A DNA stretch of 64,000 nucleotides from Azospirillum melinis. GTDB lineage: Bacteria > Pseudomonadota > Alphaproteobacteria > Azospirillales > Azospirillaceae. A model generated the notes under the pieces. That model saw nothing but the letters and a program-made list of their open reading frames with translations. It did not search any database and was not told the origin of the DNA. The DNA lies in assembly GCF_013340935.1 (NCBI RefSeq), contig NZ_WHOS01000001.1, positions 1 through 64,000 on the forward strand. The letters are read 5' to 3'. Made by a program: the position numbers and the translations under genes. Positions 11,998 to 19,809 of the stretch are shown one piece after another. The stretch's first letter is position 1; the number at the start of each line of letters is the position of its first letter.

Positions 11998-13722
11998 TCA
12001 ACGGACCTGATTCAGCAGGCCGGCGCCGTCGGTCACGATGCGGGCCTCGGGCTCGATGCCCGCCAGGACCAGCACCGTGCCGCCATCGACCGGCTGCGTG
12101 CGCACGGGCCGGGCGACGAAACGCTGCGGCGACTCGTGCTGCCAGACGATCGGCTGACCGCCGGCGCCGCGCACCACGCTGTGGCGGGGCAGCACAATGC
12201 CCGACGCGGTGCCCTGCATCTGGGCGACGAGCCGGACCGGCTGGCCGACGCCGAGCCCCGCCGGCAGATTGCCGATCCGGAAGAGCAGCGGGATCGCCTG
12301 CTGGCGCAGCGCCAGGCTGGAGCCGAGGAGCTCCAGGGACAGGCTGGTGCCGTCGGCGGTCGTCGCCGTGGCTGCCTTGATGGCATTCGCCACCCGGGGA
12401 TCGAAGGCAACCGCTTCGACCATCAGCCGCGACGGGTCGACGATCTCGAACAGGACCTGATCGCGGGCCTCGATGACCTGACCGGCCTTGACGTTGTTGG
12501 CGGTGACGACCCCAGCGATGGGAGCGCGCAAGGCTTCCTTGGTGGTCAGGGTCGGCGACAGGGCGGCGCGGCGCTTGCGCAGGCCGTTCAGGTTGGCTTC
12601 CGCTTCCTCGATGTCCCGTTGGGGCACGCTGCCTTCCAGCTTCCGCAGGCGCCGCACCCGCGACTCGGTGATGACGAGCTCCTGCTCGACCGTGGCGATC
12701 TGCTGCTGGATGCCGCTGCGGTCCACCACATTCACGGCAGGCGTGATGGCGGCCAGGATTTGCCCGGCCTCGACCCGCTGGCCGATATAGGGCAGCCCCT
12801 TCTCGCCCGGCTCGATGCGGCCGCTCTGGGTCGCCTGGACATGACCGCCGCCGTTCGGGTCGGCGATGACCTGGCCGATCAGTTGCACCGTCTGCGCCGC
12901 CTGCTGCGTCTTGGCGACCGTGGTGCGCACCGACAGCAGACGCTGCGACGTCTTGGGCACGTACAGGCTGCCGTCGGGCAGCCTGCGCGGGCTCTCCGCT
13001 GCGCCGGTCACCGCCATCGGCGCCGCCGCTGCTCCTGGAGTCTTGTCCTTCGCCTCATCGCCATGGCTGTGATCCTCGCCGCCATGGGCGAAAGCGGCGC
13101 CGCTGGCCAGCAGCAGGCCGAAGCCGATCAGGGCCGCTCCGGCAACCGTGCGCGCCCGGCCTCGCTGGGTCAGCGCCACCGTGGTCAGCACACCGAGCAG
13201 GAAGACCATGACGGCTCCCAACATCAGGCTCGGGTCATGCCGCACTTGGCCGAGGATGGCGGACACGCCGCCCCCGCCACTGGACTCGGCAGGTTGGGCG
13301 GTTGCCGGGATGTCCAGCGTGCCGATCAGCAGGTCGGCGGCATCGGCCGCCGTCACCGACACGGTCAACTCGTGCGGACCCGGCTTCGACACCCAGGCGG
13401 CGTCGAGGCGGTAGATGCCCTCCTCCCCGGAAACGGGGGAGGCGGTCACGGCTTCCCCGTCGGCGGTGACCTCGACGGTCGCGCCGGTCACCGGCTCGTT
13501 GCTGGCGAAGCGGTCCAGGGTGATCAGCAGGCTTTTGCCCTGGACGACCGCCACCAGTTCGAAGTCCGACGAGGACGTCTCCATCGTCGGGGTCGTGGTG
13601 GCGACGACCGGCTTGGGAGCGTCGCCGTGCTCATGCCCTTCATGAGCCAGCGTCGGAAGGGCGACCGGCGCGGCAAGGCTCGCGGCGATCGAGGCCGCGG
13701 CAAGAAGGCGTCGGTGGATCAT
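11998..13722 (-). CDS. RND periplasmic adaptor with N-terminal extension
   Basis: A 574-residue membrane-fusion protein. A signal peptide (to about residue 25) leads into a His-rich HEGHEHGD motif, then a beta-rich domain of about 120 residues ([20 protein letters not shown]). Two hydrophobic segments around 165-215 follow, the second ending in another His motif ([10 protein letters not shown]). Only then comes the classic adaptor core with lipoyl half-motifs ([40 protein letters not shown]) and a coiled-coil hairpin near 350-400. It connects the RND pump to an outer-membrane channel. The start was chosen for its GGAG site and signal peptide. The extra N-terminal domain and membrane pair are longer than in CusB or CzcB. 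Confidence 0.85.
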   Translation of the reverse strand: MIHRRLLAAASIAASLAAPVALPTLAHEGHEHGDAPKPVVATTTPTMETSSSDFELVAVVQGKSLLITLDRFASNEPVTGATVEVTADGEAVTASPVSGEEGIYRLDAAWVSKPGPHELTVSVTAADAADLLIGTLDIPATAQPAESSGGGGVSAILGQVRHDPSLMLGAVMVFLLGVLTTVALTQRGRARTVAGAALIGFGLLLASGAAFAHGGEDHSHGDEAKDKTPGAAAAPMAVTGAAESPRRLPDGSLYVPKTSQRLLSVRTTVAKTQQAAQTVQLIGQVIADPNGGGHVQATQSGRIEPGEKGLPYIGQRVEAGQILAAITPAVNVVDRSGIQQQIATVEQELVITESRVRRLRKLEGSVPQRDIEEAEANLNGLRKRRAALSPTLTTKEALRAPIAGVVTANNVKAGQVIEARDQVLFEIVDPSRLMVEAVAFDPRVANAIKAATATTADGTSLSLELLGSSLALRQQAIPLLFRIGNLPAGLGVGQPVRLVAQMQGTASGIVLPRHSVVRGAGGQPIVWQHESPQRFVARPVRTQPVDGGTVLVLAGIEPEARIVTDGAGLLNQVR

Positions 13723-13786
13723 GGAAGAACTCCGAGAGACTGGTTCAAACGGGCGCGCGCGGCGCCGACCGGCCGGGGACCCGAAC

Positions 13787-14464
13787 TCACGCACCAAACG
13801 ATCCTCCCACCCTGGGGCGGTTCGGCCCATGTCCGGCGAGGTGCGGGACCCATCCGGGCGTAACTGCGGCATACCGCTCGTAGGCGACGCCGAAGACGCG
13901 GAGGGCTGCACGCTCCTCGGAGTGCGCCAGTCGGACATACATCCAGACGAGCAGCGGGAACATCACCAGCGTCAGGATGGTCGGCCACTGAAGCAGGAAG
14001 CCGAACAGGATGACGATGAAGGCGACATACTGCGGGTGCCGGATGTGGGCATAGGCTCCCGTGGTGGCGAGCCGCTGCTCGCGCTGGGCGGCGTGAAGCA
14101 CCTTCCAGGCCGCCGAGAGCAGGACGAAGCCACCCAGGATCAGCAGATTGCTGATGATGTGCAGCACGCTGAAGTGTGGGTTGCCCGACAGGCCGAGGAC
14201 GGTCGACCACAGGTGCCCGGCGTCGTGCGACATCAGGTCGAGGCCGGGGTAGCGGGTCTGAATCCAGCCGGAGAGCAGGTAGATGGTCAGCGGAACACCG
14301 TACATCTCGGTGAACAACGCCACGATGAAGGCGCTGAACGCCCCGAAGGAGCGCCAGTCGCGCGGCGACTGCGGCCTGGTGAAGCTGAAGGCGAAGATGA
14401 TGAAGATCGCGGAGTTGAGGATGATCAGCATCCACAGTCCGTAGCCTGAGGTCTCGTGCGTCAT
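13787..14464 (-). CDS. ICMT/PEMT-like membrane methyltransferase family protein
   Basis: A 225-residue membrane protein with about five hydrophobic helices. The C-terminal part has GAYAHIRHPQYVAFIVILFG and LAHSEERAALRVFGVAYERY, the conserved pattern of isoprenylcysteine carboxyl methyltransferase-like and related (PEMT/NnrU-like) integral membrane proteins, which bind S-adenosylmethionine. The substrate cannot be inferred. It overlaps the preceding DUF2933-like gene by 4 bp (ATGA), so the two are coupled, and precedes the RND adaptor by 64 bp. Such genes recur in copper and heavy-metal efflux operons. Confidence 0.75.
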   Translation of the reverse strand: MTHETSGYGLWMLIILNSAIFIIFAFSFTRPQSPRDWRSFGAFSAFIVALFTEMYGVPLTIYLLSGWIQTRYPGLDLMSHDAGHLWSTVLGLSGNPHFSVLHIISNLLILGGFVLLSAAWKVLHAAQREQRLATTGAYAHIRHPQYVAFIVILFGFLLQWPTILTLVMFPLLVWMYVRLAHSEERAALRVFGVAYERYAAVTPGWVPHLAGHGPNRPRVGGSFGA

Positions 14465-14766
14465 GGCGAGCCTCCCTTGTTCTGACGGTCGGCCTCATCG
14501 TCCCCACCGCCGTGGCCGCCGTGGCCGCCGTGGCCGCCGTGGCCGTGTCCGCCATGCATGAAGACGTGCATCAGCGGGCAGAGCAGCAGGAGCACGAGCG
14601 GCAGCGCGTCGAGCGCGTGGGTGACGTGATAGAGCGACAGATACACCGCCACGACGGCGAAGGTGCCAAGGCAGGCCAGTCCTGTCCAGGTTCGGTACCA
14701 GGGCAGGCGCACCTGCGGTTCCGGCTTGTGAGTCTCGGGGGTGTGATGGGTGTGTTCGTGCGTCAT
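14461..14766 (-). CDS. DUF2933-like small membrane protein with GGHGGH tail
   Basis: A 101-residue protein: a His-rich N-terminus (MTHEHTHHTPETHK), two hydrophobic segments (about 27-65), and a tandem HGGHG-type run at about 71-87. This layout matches small DUF2933-type proteins commonly encoded in copper and silver operons. The His/Gly run suggests metal binding. It is translationally coupled to the methyltransferase-like gene, and its start follows GAGGAGG. Confidence 0.7.
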   Translation of the reverse strand: MTHEHTHHTPETHKPEPQVRLPWYRTWTGLACLGTFAVVAVYLSLYHVTHALDALPLVLLLLCPLMHVFMHGGHGHGGHGGHGGHGGGDDEADRQNKGGSP

Positions 14767-14776
14767 GGCCGCCTCC

Positions 14777-15463
14777 TCACATCATGCCCATCGGGCCGGC
14801 GAACAGCTGGTCGGCAACCTTCTTCTGGTCGTCGCTCAACGCGGCGTAGAGCGGCTTGGCGGCGGCCTCGATGGCCTTCACGGCGTCGAGCCGGGTCGCC
14901 AGGACCTTCTGCTGAGCGGCCAGCCGCTCCGGCCAAGCGGATGGCAGGCCGCCCTTGGTCATCTGCTCGTGCATGGCCTGATGGGCCTTGGCGTTCGACC
15001 GCAGGGTGTCGGCGAAGGCATTCCACTGCGGCGCCTGGGCATCGGTGATCCTGAGCTCCGCCTGCAGGAAGGCGATGCGGCCCTCGACGTGCTCGAACGC
15101 CAGGCCCATGGCGCCCATAGCGCCCATGCCACCCTGCTGGCCCATCATGCCGCCCATCATCATGCCGGGCCGGTTCGCGCTGGGTGGACCTCCCTGGGCT
15201 TGGGTACCGGGCTGCACCATAATTCCGCTGCCGATGCCCTCGCCGATCATCGGGGCGTTTCCGGGCACGCTGGGCCGTGCACCCTGCGGCGGCTGGGTGG
15301 GCGTCGGGGCGACAGTGGGCTGGTCCTGGGGGGTGGTGGAACCGCTCGGGTGGTGGGCCTGGTGGTCCTGACCTTGGTCCGGAGTGGTGGTCTGGGCCTG
15401 GGCAGCCGACATCATGGCGACGAGCGCGAAGGCCGCGAGCAGTGTGCGGGTGAAAGACGACAT
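14777..15463 (-). CDS. Spy/CpxP-like periplasmic protein, Met-rich
   Basis: A 228-residue exported protein. The signal peptide ends near AAQAQ, followed by a Pro/Gln-rich linker. A Met/Gly run (MMMGGMMGQQGGMGAMGAMG) follows at about 110-130. The helical C-terminal half has an LxxAELRITDAQxxxWNAF segment and an LSDDQKKVADQL segment, the repeated LTxxQ-like pattern of the Spy/CpxP fold. Methionine-rich runs bind Cu(I), so a periplasmic chaperone or copper buffer is likely. The start at 15463 follows AAGGA; upstream residues in the same frame do not look like a signal peptide. It lies 10 bp upstream of the DUF2933-like gene. Confidence 0.75.
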   Translation of the reverse strand: MSSFTRTLLAAFALVAMMSAAQAQTTTPDQGQDHQAHHPSGSTTPQDQPTVAPTPTQPPQGARPSVPGNAPMIGEGIGSGIMVQPGTQAQGGPPSANRPGMMMGGMMGQQGGMGAMGAMGLAFEHVEGRIAFLQAELRITDAQAPQWNAFADTLRSNAKAHQAMHEQMTKGGLPSAWPERLAAQQKVLATRLDAVKAIEAAAKPLYAALSDDQKKVADQLFAGPMGMM

Positions 15464-15609
15464 GGCGTCCTTCGTCTGATCATCTGGTTCGAGCCATCCC
15501 GTTCGGACTCCATGCGGGAGCGCCGGGGACACAAAGGCCGAGCGCACGACATCCGGCGACGACCTTCGCTGAGCCGAAGCTCAAGCTGGGCGCGGACAGA
15601 CTCGTGGCG

Positions 15610-16008
15610 TCAGAGGATCAGAGAGGGGGGACGAAGTGCGGGGGCGCTGCCGATGCCTTCGGGCGTGGCCAGGGCGAGCAGAGGGTCTGCCCGATCGAGG
15701 GCCGGAATGAAGGCCGCAATGGCATCGGCGGGGAGACCGCCATGCATGGTCGCACACTGGGTGACGCTGCAGCAGGCATCGTCGCCGGGCACACCAAGAT
15801 CCTTGCAGGGGTCCTGCTTGTGCTCATGGTCTGCCACGCCGGCGACACCATCGTCGTGCGTGTCAAGCAAGGCGTGCTCATGAGGCGCCGGCGAATGCTG
15901 GTGAGGCAGCAGACTGGCGTGGCTCGGGACGGCATAGACGAGCAGCGTGGCCAGCATCAGCAGGCTCACCACCACCCTCCTCACCGTCGACCACGTCCCT
16001 CGCCACAT
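15610..16008 (-). CDS. His/Cys-containing exported protein, first gene of the copper operon
   Basis: A 132-residue protein with an N-terminal signal anchor (RRVVVSLLMLATLLVYAVPS) and a metal-ligand-rich middle: HQHSPAPHEHALLDTHDD, DHEHKQDPC and DDACCSVTQC. No known family is recognised. The start at 16008 is chosen for its GAGGAAGG site. It is the first gene after the leftward CueR-type operator at 16203-16223 and probably begins a transcript running through the RND pump. Four cysteines and many histidines fit periplasmic copper binding, which is inference. Confidence 0.65.
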   Translation of the reverse strand: MWRGTWSTVRRVVVSLLMLATLLVYAVPSHASLLPHQHSPAPHEHALLDTHDDGVAGVADHEHKQDPCKDLGVPGDDACCSVTQCATMHGGLPADAIAAFIPALDRADPLLALATPEGIGSAPALRPPSLIL

Positions 16009-16202
16009 GGCGATTGCCTTCCTCGTCCGAGGTCGGACAGCACCTTGCGTGCCGCCCGGCCCCTCTGCCAAAGGTAATACCATTCCCTGGTCCCTGCAAC
16101 AGCACGATCGTCTCGACGACCGACCCTGTCAGGGTCCCGGAAGAGTGTGGCGGACTGTCACTCCGCTTTCAGCAACAATCCAGACCATCGACGCAAGCAT
16201 CG

Positions 16203-16223
16203 ACCCTCCAGCAGTGGGAAGGT
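16203..16223 (-). promoter_or_regulatory. Second CueR/MerR-type operator
   Basis: ACCCTCC-AGCAGTG-GGAAGGT is an inverted repeat with one mismatch from the CueR-type consensus. On the minus strand TTGACC is followed by a 19-bp spacer and GATGCT, again the stretched MerR-type promoter, pointing left to the gene at 16008. It should co-regulate the efflux operon with copA. Confidence 0.75.
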
Positions 16224-16271
16224 CAATACGAAAAGCGCTTGATGGTAACGTCGATTGATCAAGCCCGTCGG

Positions 16272-16285
16272 TTGACAGACATCAA
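16272..16285 (+). promoter_or_regulatory. FNR/FixK-type box upstream of the oxidase-like operon
   Basis: TTGACAGACATCAA fits the FixK/FNR consensus TTGA-Y-N4-R-TCAA exactly. It lies 73 bp before the ATG at 16358, a suitable distance for activation of the rightward transcript with a start about 40 bp downstream. It lies between the leftward CueR-type promoter and the gene for a small His-rich exported protein. Confidence 0.6.
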
Positions 16286-16357
16286 TTCCCGTATCCACAT
16301 TGGGGGTTATGGTGTGCTCCTCTGGGTGGACCAGGGGCGTTCAAAGCGACGGCTGGC

Positions 16358-16711
16358 ATGAAGCGATTGGGCCACATCTTCGCCATTCTGGCGTTCGCCC
16401 TTGCGCTCCTGATGGGGGCGGCGGGCGGAGCCATGGCGAACGTAGGGGCGAATGTGGACATGCCGAACGGCTCGATGGGCCATCACGGCTCCCATCACGC
16501 CCCGCCGCCTTCGGCTCCATCCCGGAGCGATCACCACAAGGCCGGCCTCGCCGTCGCGGCGACCTGCTGCCCGGCGGCCGAGGTCCCGGCCCGGCACACC
16601 GTCAGCATTTCGGTGACCATGGTCGAAACGTCCTGGCACCCGAAAGCCGGCTTCGTCCCGAACGCCCGGGACATCACGCCGGACACGCCCCCTCCGAAGA
16701 CCAGCCTCTGA
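16358..16711 (+). CDS. Small His-rich exported protein
   Basis: A 117-residue protein with a signal peptide (MKRLGHIFAILAFALALLMG...) ending near AMA, then a His/Ser/Pro-rich stretch with MGHHGSHHAPPP and SDHHK, a TCC pair and a Met/His-containing tail. No family recognised. It is the first rightward gene after the FNR-type box and is followed 102 bp later by the CuA-type subunit II. It may be a periplasmic copper carrier for that complex; this rests on location and composition only. Confidence 0.6.
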   Translation: MKRLGHIFAILAFALALLMGAAGGAMANVGANVDMPNGSMGHHGSHHAPPPSAPSRSDHHKAGLAVAATCCPAAEVPARHTVSISVTMVETSWHPKAGFVPNARDITPDTPPPKTSL

Positions 16712-16813
16712 TCGGCCGAGCACTCTGACGCCTGTGTCGGACGCCCGGCCATGCGCCGCCTGACCGGCGGCGTGCGCGAGCGATTCCGACCACGCGATCA
16801 GAGGATTCTCATC

Positions 16814-17440
16814 ATGTCCGAGAGGCATTTCACGACCCGTCGCGGCTTCATCGCCGCGTTGGGCTTCAGCGCCGTTTCCCTGTACGGCGCCTGGGCAGCC
16901 TATGGCGCTGCCCCGCTTCCCTTCGGCGGGCGCAAGGACGCGGCCCCAGAACCCGACGCACACGGCGGCCACGGTGCGGCCGCGGGTATGGCGCCTGAGG
17001 AGTTCCGCTTCGAACATGACTTCTTCGTCCAGAAGTACGCGCAGAAGGACGGCAGCGTGAATCCACACGCCGATGCGGATGCCCATGGCGGCGACGCACA
17101 TGGCGGCCATGGTCATGCCGATGCCGGCCACGACCACGGTGCGGAGTTGACGTCCGTCGAGCCGGTCGACGTCTACCTGATGGCGCAGAAATTCGCCTAC
17201 AGCCCGGACGTCCTCCGGCTCAAGGCAGGTGTGCCGTACCGGTTCCGCATGATGGCGGACGACATCACGCATGGCGCGTCGATCCAGCTGGGGTCCGCCA
17301 GCCGCATCATCCGCCTGCGGCCGAACGTCGTGACCGAACAGTCGATCACCTTCACCAAGCCGGGCGAGTACCTCGTGTACTGCACCGTCTATTGCGGGCA
17401 GGCGCATGACGCCATGCACGGCCGCATCATCGTCGGCTGA
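16814..17440 (+). CDS. Heme-copper-oxidase-type subunit II with CuA site
   Basis: A 208-residue protein anchored by an N-terminal segment preceded by TTRRGF (Tat-like twin arginine). After it comes a His-rich insert (residues about 50-110) with several GGHG and HAD/DHG runs. The C-terminal cupredoxin domain keeps all CuA ligands: His153, Cys190, Cys194 (motif CTVYCG), His198 and Met201. The usual Glu in CSExCG is Val. In oxidases this domain accepts electrons from cytochrome c. It is 17 bp upstream of subunit I. The start at 16814 is the first giving the short twin-arginine N-terminus. The His-rich insert is not normal for subunit II and probably binds or receives copper. Confidence 0.85.
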   Translation: MSERHFTTRRGFIAALGFSAVSLYGAWAAYGAAPLPFGGRKDAAPEPDAHGGHGAAAGMAPEEFRFEHDFFVQKYAQKDGSVNPHADADAHGGDAHGGHGHADAGHDHGAELTSVEPVDVYLMAQKFAYSPDVLRLKAGVPYRFRMMADDITHGASIQLGSASRIIRLRPNVVTEQSITFTKPGEYLVYCTVYCGQAHDAMHGRIIVG

Positions 17441-17457
17441 GCCGGGGAGCATCCACC

Positions 17458-19149
17458 ATGGACAGTATTTCGACCTCCGTCGCTCGGGTGGGCTCGCGCT
17501 CGCGCCTCACGGCTCGGGTTGCCGCTCTGCCGGGTACCGACAAAGCCCTCCTCGCGCTGCTGTTCGGCGCCGCTCTGCTGGCGCTCGTGCTCGGCCTGGT
17601 TGGCGGCTTCGTGACCGCGCTCGCCCGCGCCGGGGCGCTTGCCTTCTTCCCGGATGACGCCTACCGCCTCCTGACCCTGCACGGCGTGTCCGTGTTCTTC
17701 TACTGGCTCTACCTGATCCAGGCAGTGCTGATGCTGGTGCTGGCCGCGGCAGAGAACGGCCGGGGTCTCGCCCTGCGCCCCCTCGCCTGGACTGGGGCCA
17801 CCCTGATGCTGGCGGGCTTTGGCGCCAGCGAGTGGATCTCCGCCACCGGAACGCCGCTGCTCTACGACGGCAGCCCCGAGCTTGCCGCGGACGATCCGCG
17901 CTCTGTCGGGTTCTTCGCGCTCGGTTACCTGCTGCTTTCGGCAGGGCTGGTCGCTTCCGCCGTCAGCGGCATCGCCACCGTGCTCCAGCCTCGGCTGCGC
18001 GGCGAGGCCAGCGAGTTCACCTCCATCGGCTTCGCCCTGTTCGCCTGGGCCGGCTTCCTGGTGGTCAGCGCCATCGCAGCGACCAACGCCTTTCTTCCCG
18101 GCCTGCTCTGGTCGCTCGGTGCCGGCCCCTTCCCGGCCGACCATGGCACCGAATGGCACATCCTGTTCCACAACCTGCACTACCTGCCGCTGATGGCGAC
18201 CGTGCTGGTGTGGTACGTGCTGAGCGAACAGCTGACCGGGGTGAAATCCATCCACGGTGCCCGCCTGTCGAAGATCGTCTTCGCCGCCTATCTGGTCTTC
18301 GTTCCGCCGACCAGCCTCTACCACATGTTCCTGGAACCGAACCTGTCGGAGAGCGTCCGGGTGATCGGCTCGCTGCTGTCGCTGTTCGTCTCCGTCCCGA
18401 CCCTGGCGGCCTTCGCGATCATCGTCTCCTCGCTGGAGGCGAGCGCCCGGGCGCACGGCGCGACCGGCTTCTTCGGCTGGATGCGGGGACTGCCCTGGCG
18501 CAACCCGGCGATGGCGAACATGGGCTGGGCGGTGGTGAACATGATGCTCGGCATCACCTTCGCCTTCGTCCTGATCCAGGAGAAACTGGCGCCGATGTTG
18601 TCCGACACCTTCTTCGTCCCCGGATATTTTCACTTCTTCGCGGTCGGCGTGCTGACCCAGACCTTCCTGGCGGCGCTGATGGTGATCCTGCCGGCGCTTG
18701 GCGGAGGCACCCTGTGGCGTCCGGAGCTGCTGCGGTGCATGCCGGCCCTCGTGACCATCGGCCTGCTGGTCTTCGGTGCGGCAGGCATCGCCGCCGGGTT
18801 CATGGGTGTGCCGCGGCGTGTCTTCGACATCGGCTACGACGGCATAGCCCCGGCGGCATGGCCAGTGCTGATGGCGCTGGTCGGCATCGGCGCCACAATC
18901 TTCGCCATCGCCCTCTCGGTCAGCGTCTACGGCGTCGTCCGCACGATGCTGTCGCTACGCCCATCCCTGGAGCAAGCGCCGGTGGTCGACTGGCGGACCG
19001 GGTCGCGCGGCGTCGGCGCGGCCCCGGCGTGGACCGGTCCGCTGTCGGTGGCGGCGCTGGTCGCCGCCATGTATGTCTTCACCATCGTTGCATTCCAACT
19101 GATCCAGTCGTCGCCGATCATCGCCATCGGTGGCGGGCACGGCCACTGA
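17458..19149 (+). CDS. Heme-copper-oxidase-like subunit I with two missing active-site ligands
   Basis: A 563-residue membrane protein with at least twelve helices, aligning by eye to B-type (ba3) oxidases. Conserved: His75 (LTLHGV) and His392, the low-spin heme pair; His238 and Tyr242 (HNLHY for HPVVY), the CuB ligand and cross-linked Tyr; and His289. Changed: the HH pair is Tyr288-His289 (SLYHMF), and the HFH motif is Tyr390-Phe-His392 (VPGYFHFF), so one CuB ligand and the axial high-spin heme ligand are both tyrosine. The codons, TAC at 18319-18321 and TAT at 18625-18627, are clear. It may still pass electrons from CuA to a heme but probably not as a standard oxidase. Subunit II lies upstream and a 63-residue subunit downstream. 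Confidence 0.85.
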   Translation: MDSISTSVARVGSRSRLTARVAALPGTDKALLALLFGAALLALVLGLVGGFVTALARAGALAFFPDDAYRLLTLHGVSVFFYWLYLIQAVLMLVLAAAENGRGLALRPLAWTGATLMLAGFGASEWISATGTPLLYDGSPELAADDPRSVGFFALGYLLLSAGLVASAVSGIATVLQPRLRGEASEFTSIGFALFAWAGFLVVSAIAATNAFLPGLLWSLGAGPFPADHGTEWHILFHNLHYLPLMATVLVWYVLSEQLTGVKSIHGARLSKIVFAAYLVFVPPTSLYHMFLEPNLSESVRVIGSLLSLFVSVPTLAAFAIIVSSLEASARAHGATGFFGWMRGLPWRNPAMANMGWAVVNMMLGITFAFVLIQEKLAPMLSDTFFVPGYFHFFAVGVLTQTFLAALMVILPALGGGTLWRPELLRCMPALVTIGLLVFGAAGIAAGFMGVPRRVFDIGYDGIAPAAWPVLMALVGIGATIFAIALSVSVYGVVRTMLSLRPSLEQAPVVDWRTGSRGVGAAPAWTGPLSVAALVAAMYVFTIVAFQLIQSSPIIAIGGGHGH

Positions 19150-19165
19150 GCGCAGGGGAATCGCC

Positions 19166-19357
19166 ATGAAAATGAATGAAGAGCTTTGGCTCGTGGTCGT
19201 CATCGCCGCCGTATGGGCGGTGCTCGCCGCCGTCTACGCCCTGATCCCCAGTCTCGGGATGCCCGGCTACGTCCGGGTCTGGGGCGGCGGCGCGGTGCTG
19301 TTCCTGATACTCGCCGGGGTGCTGGTCGCCGTCAGCCGGAAGGCGCCCAGGGGCTGA
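19166..19357 (+). CDS. Small membrane subunit of the oxidase-like complex
   Basis: A 63-residue protein with two hydrophobic segments (about 7-27 and 40-57). It starts 16 bp after subunit I with a CAGGGGAA site. Short one- or two-helix subunits often accompany B-type heme-copper oxidases, so it is assigned to the complex by position. No family is recognised from sequence alone. Confidence 0.65.
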   Translation: MKMNEELWLVVVIAAVWAVLAAVYALIPSLGMPGYVRVWGGGAVLFLILAGVLVAVSRKAPRG

Positions 19358-19383
19358 ACCGCTGCGCGACTGCGCCACAAGCT

Positions 19384-19425
19384 GGCGCCACGGGGGCAGG
19401 AGCATCGCTCCGCCCCCATGGCACC
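19384..19425. terminator. Hairpin between convergent genes
   Basis: A long imperfect stem, GGCGCCACGGGGGC-A-GGAGC against GCTCCGCCCCCATGGCACC (one bulged A, two G-T pairs), with an ATC-containing loop. It lies between the end of the oxidase-like operon and the oppositely oriented small gene at 19431, so it could terminate both. Confidence 0.6.
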
Positions 19426-19430
19426 CTATG

Positions 19431-19682
19431 TCACTTCTTGATGCCGAGGATGGTTTCGGCCTGGGCGAGCGTCGCCTCCGACTCGGCATGCTTGCCCTGC
19501 TTATGGAACGTCTCGCCATCGGCGCGGAGCTTCTTCACCTGCGTCATCTGGTCAGTGCTCAGCTTCGGATTGGCCGCCAGGGCCTGGTCGATGGCGGCCA
19601 TGTGTTTGGGACAGCTGTTCGCGAGCGCCGGACCGGTCAGGGCGACGGCGAAGACGGCTGCCAAAGCGACGTTCCTGAGCAT
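19431..19682 (-). CDS. Small exported helical protein
   Basis: An 83-residue protein with a signal peptide ending ALAN, then a two-helix mature part (SCPKHMAAIDQALAANPKLS; DGETFHKQGKHAESEATLAQ). The pattern resembles short periplasmic helical proteins of unknown function. Start follows GGGAGGA. The Cys, His and Met near the mature N-terminus (CPKHM) could bind metal. It is convergent with the oxidase-like operon and its role is unknown. Confidence 0.6.
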   Translation of the reverse strand: MLRNVALAAVFAVALTGPALANSCPKHMAAIDQALAANPKLSTDQMTQVKKLRADGETFHKQGKHAESEATLAQAETILGIKK

Positions 19683-19809
19683 GGTGTTCCTCCCGTTTTG
19701 CAGCCCGCGAGAGCACGGGCTGTCTGATCAACGCCTGAACGGCGCCCGGTATTCCAACACGGGCGGCCCCGGTTGGCGACTGGGCAACGGTACGGCGGCG
19801 CCCGGTCCG

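Noticed and set aside
8898..12380. A 1160-codon plus-strand ORF over the RND pump
   Set aside because: Shadow of the RND gene; Arg/Gln/Asp/His-rich translation with no family pattern.
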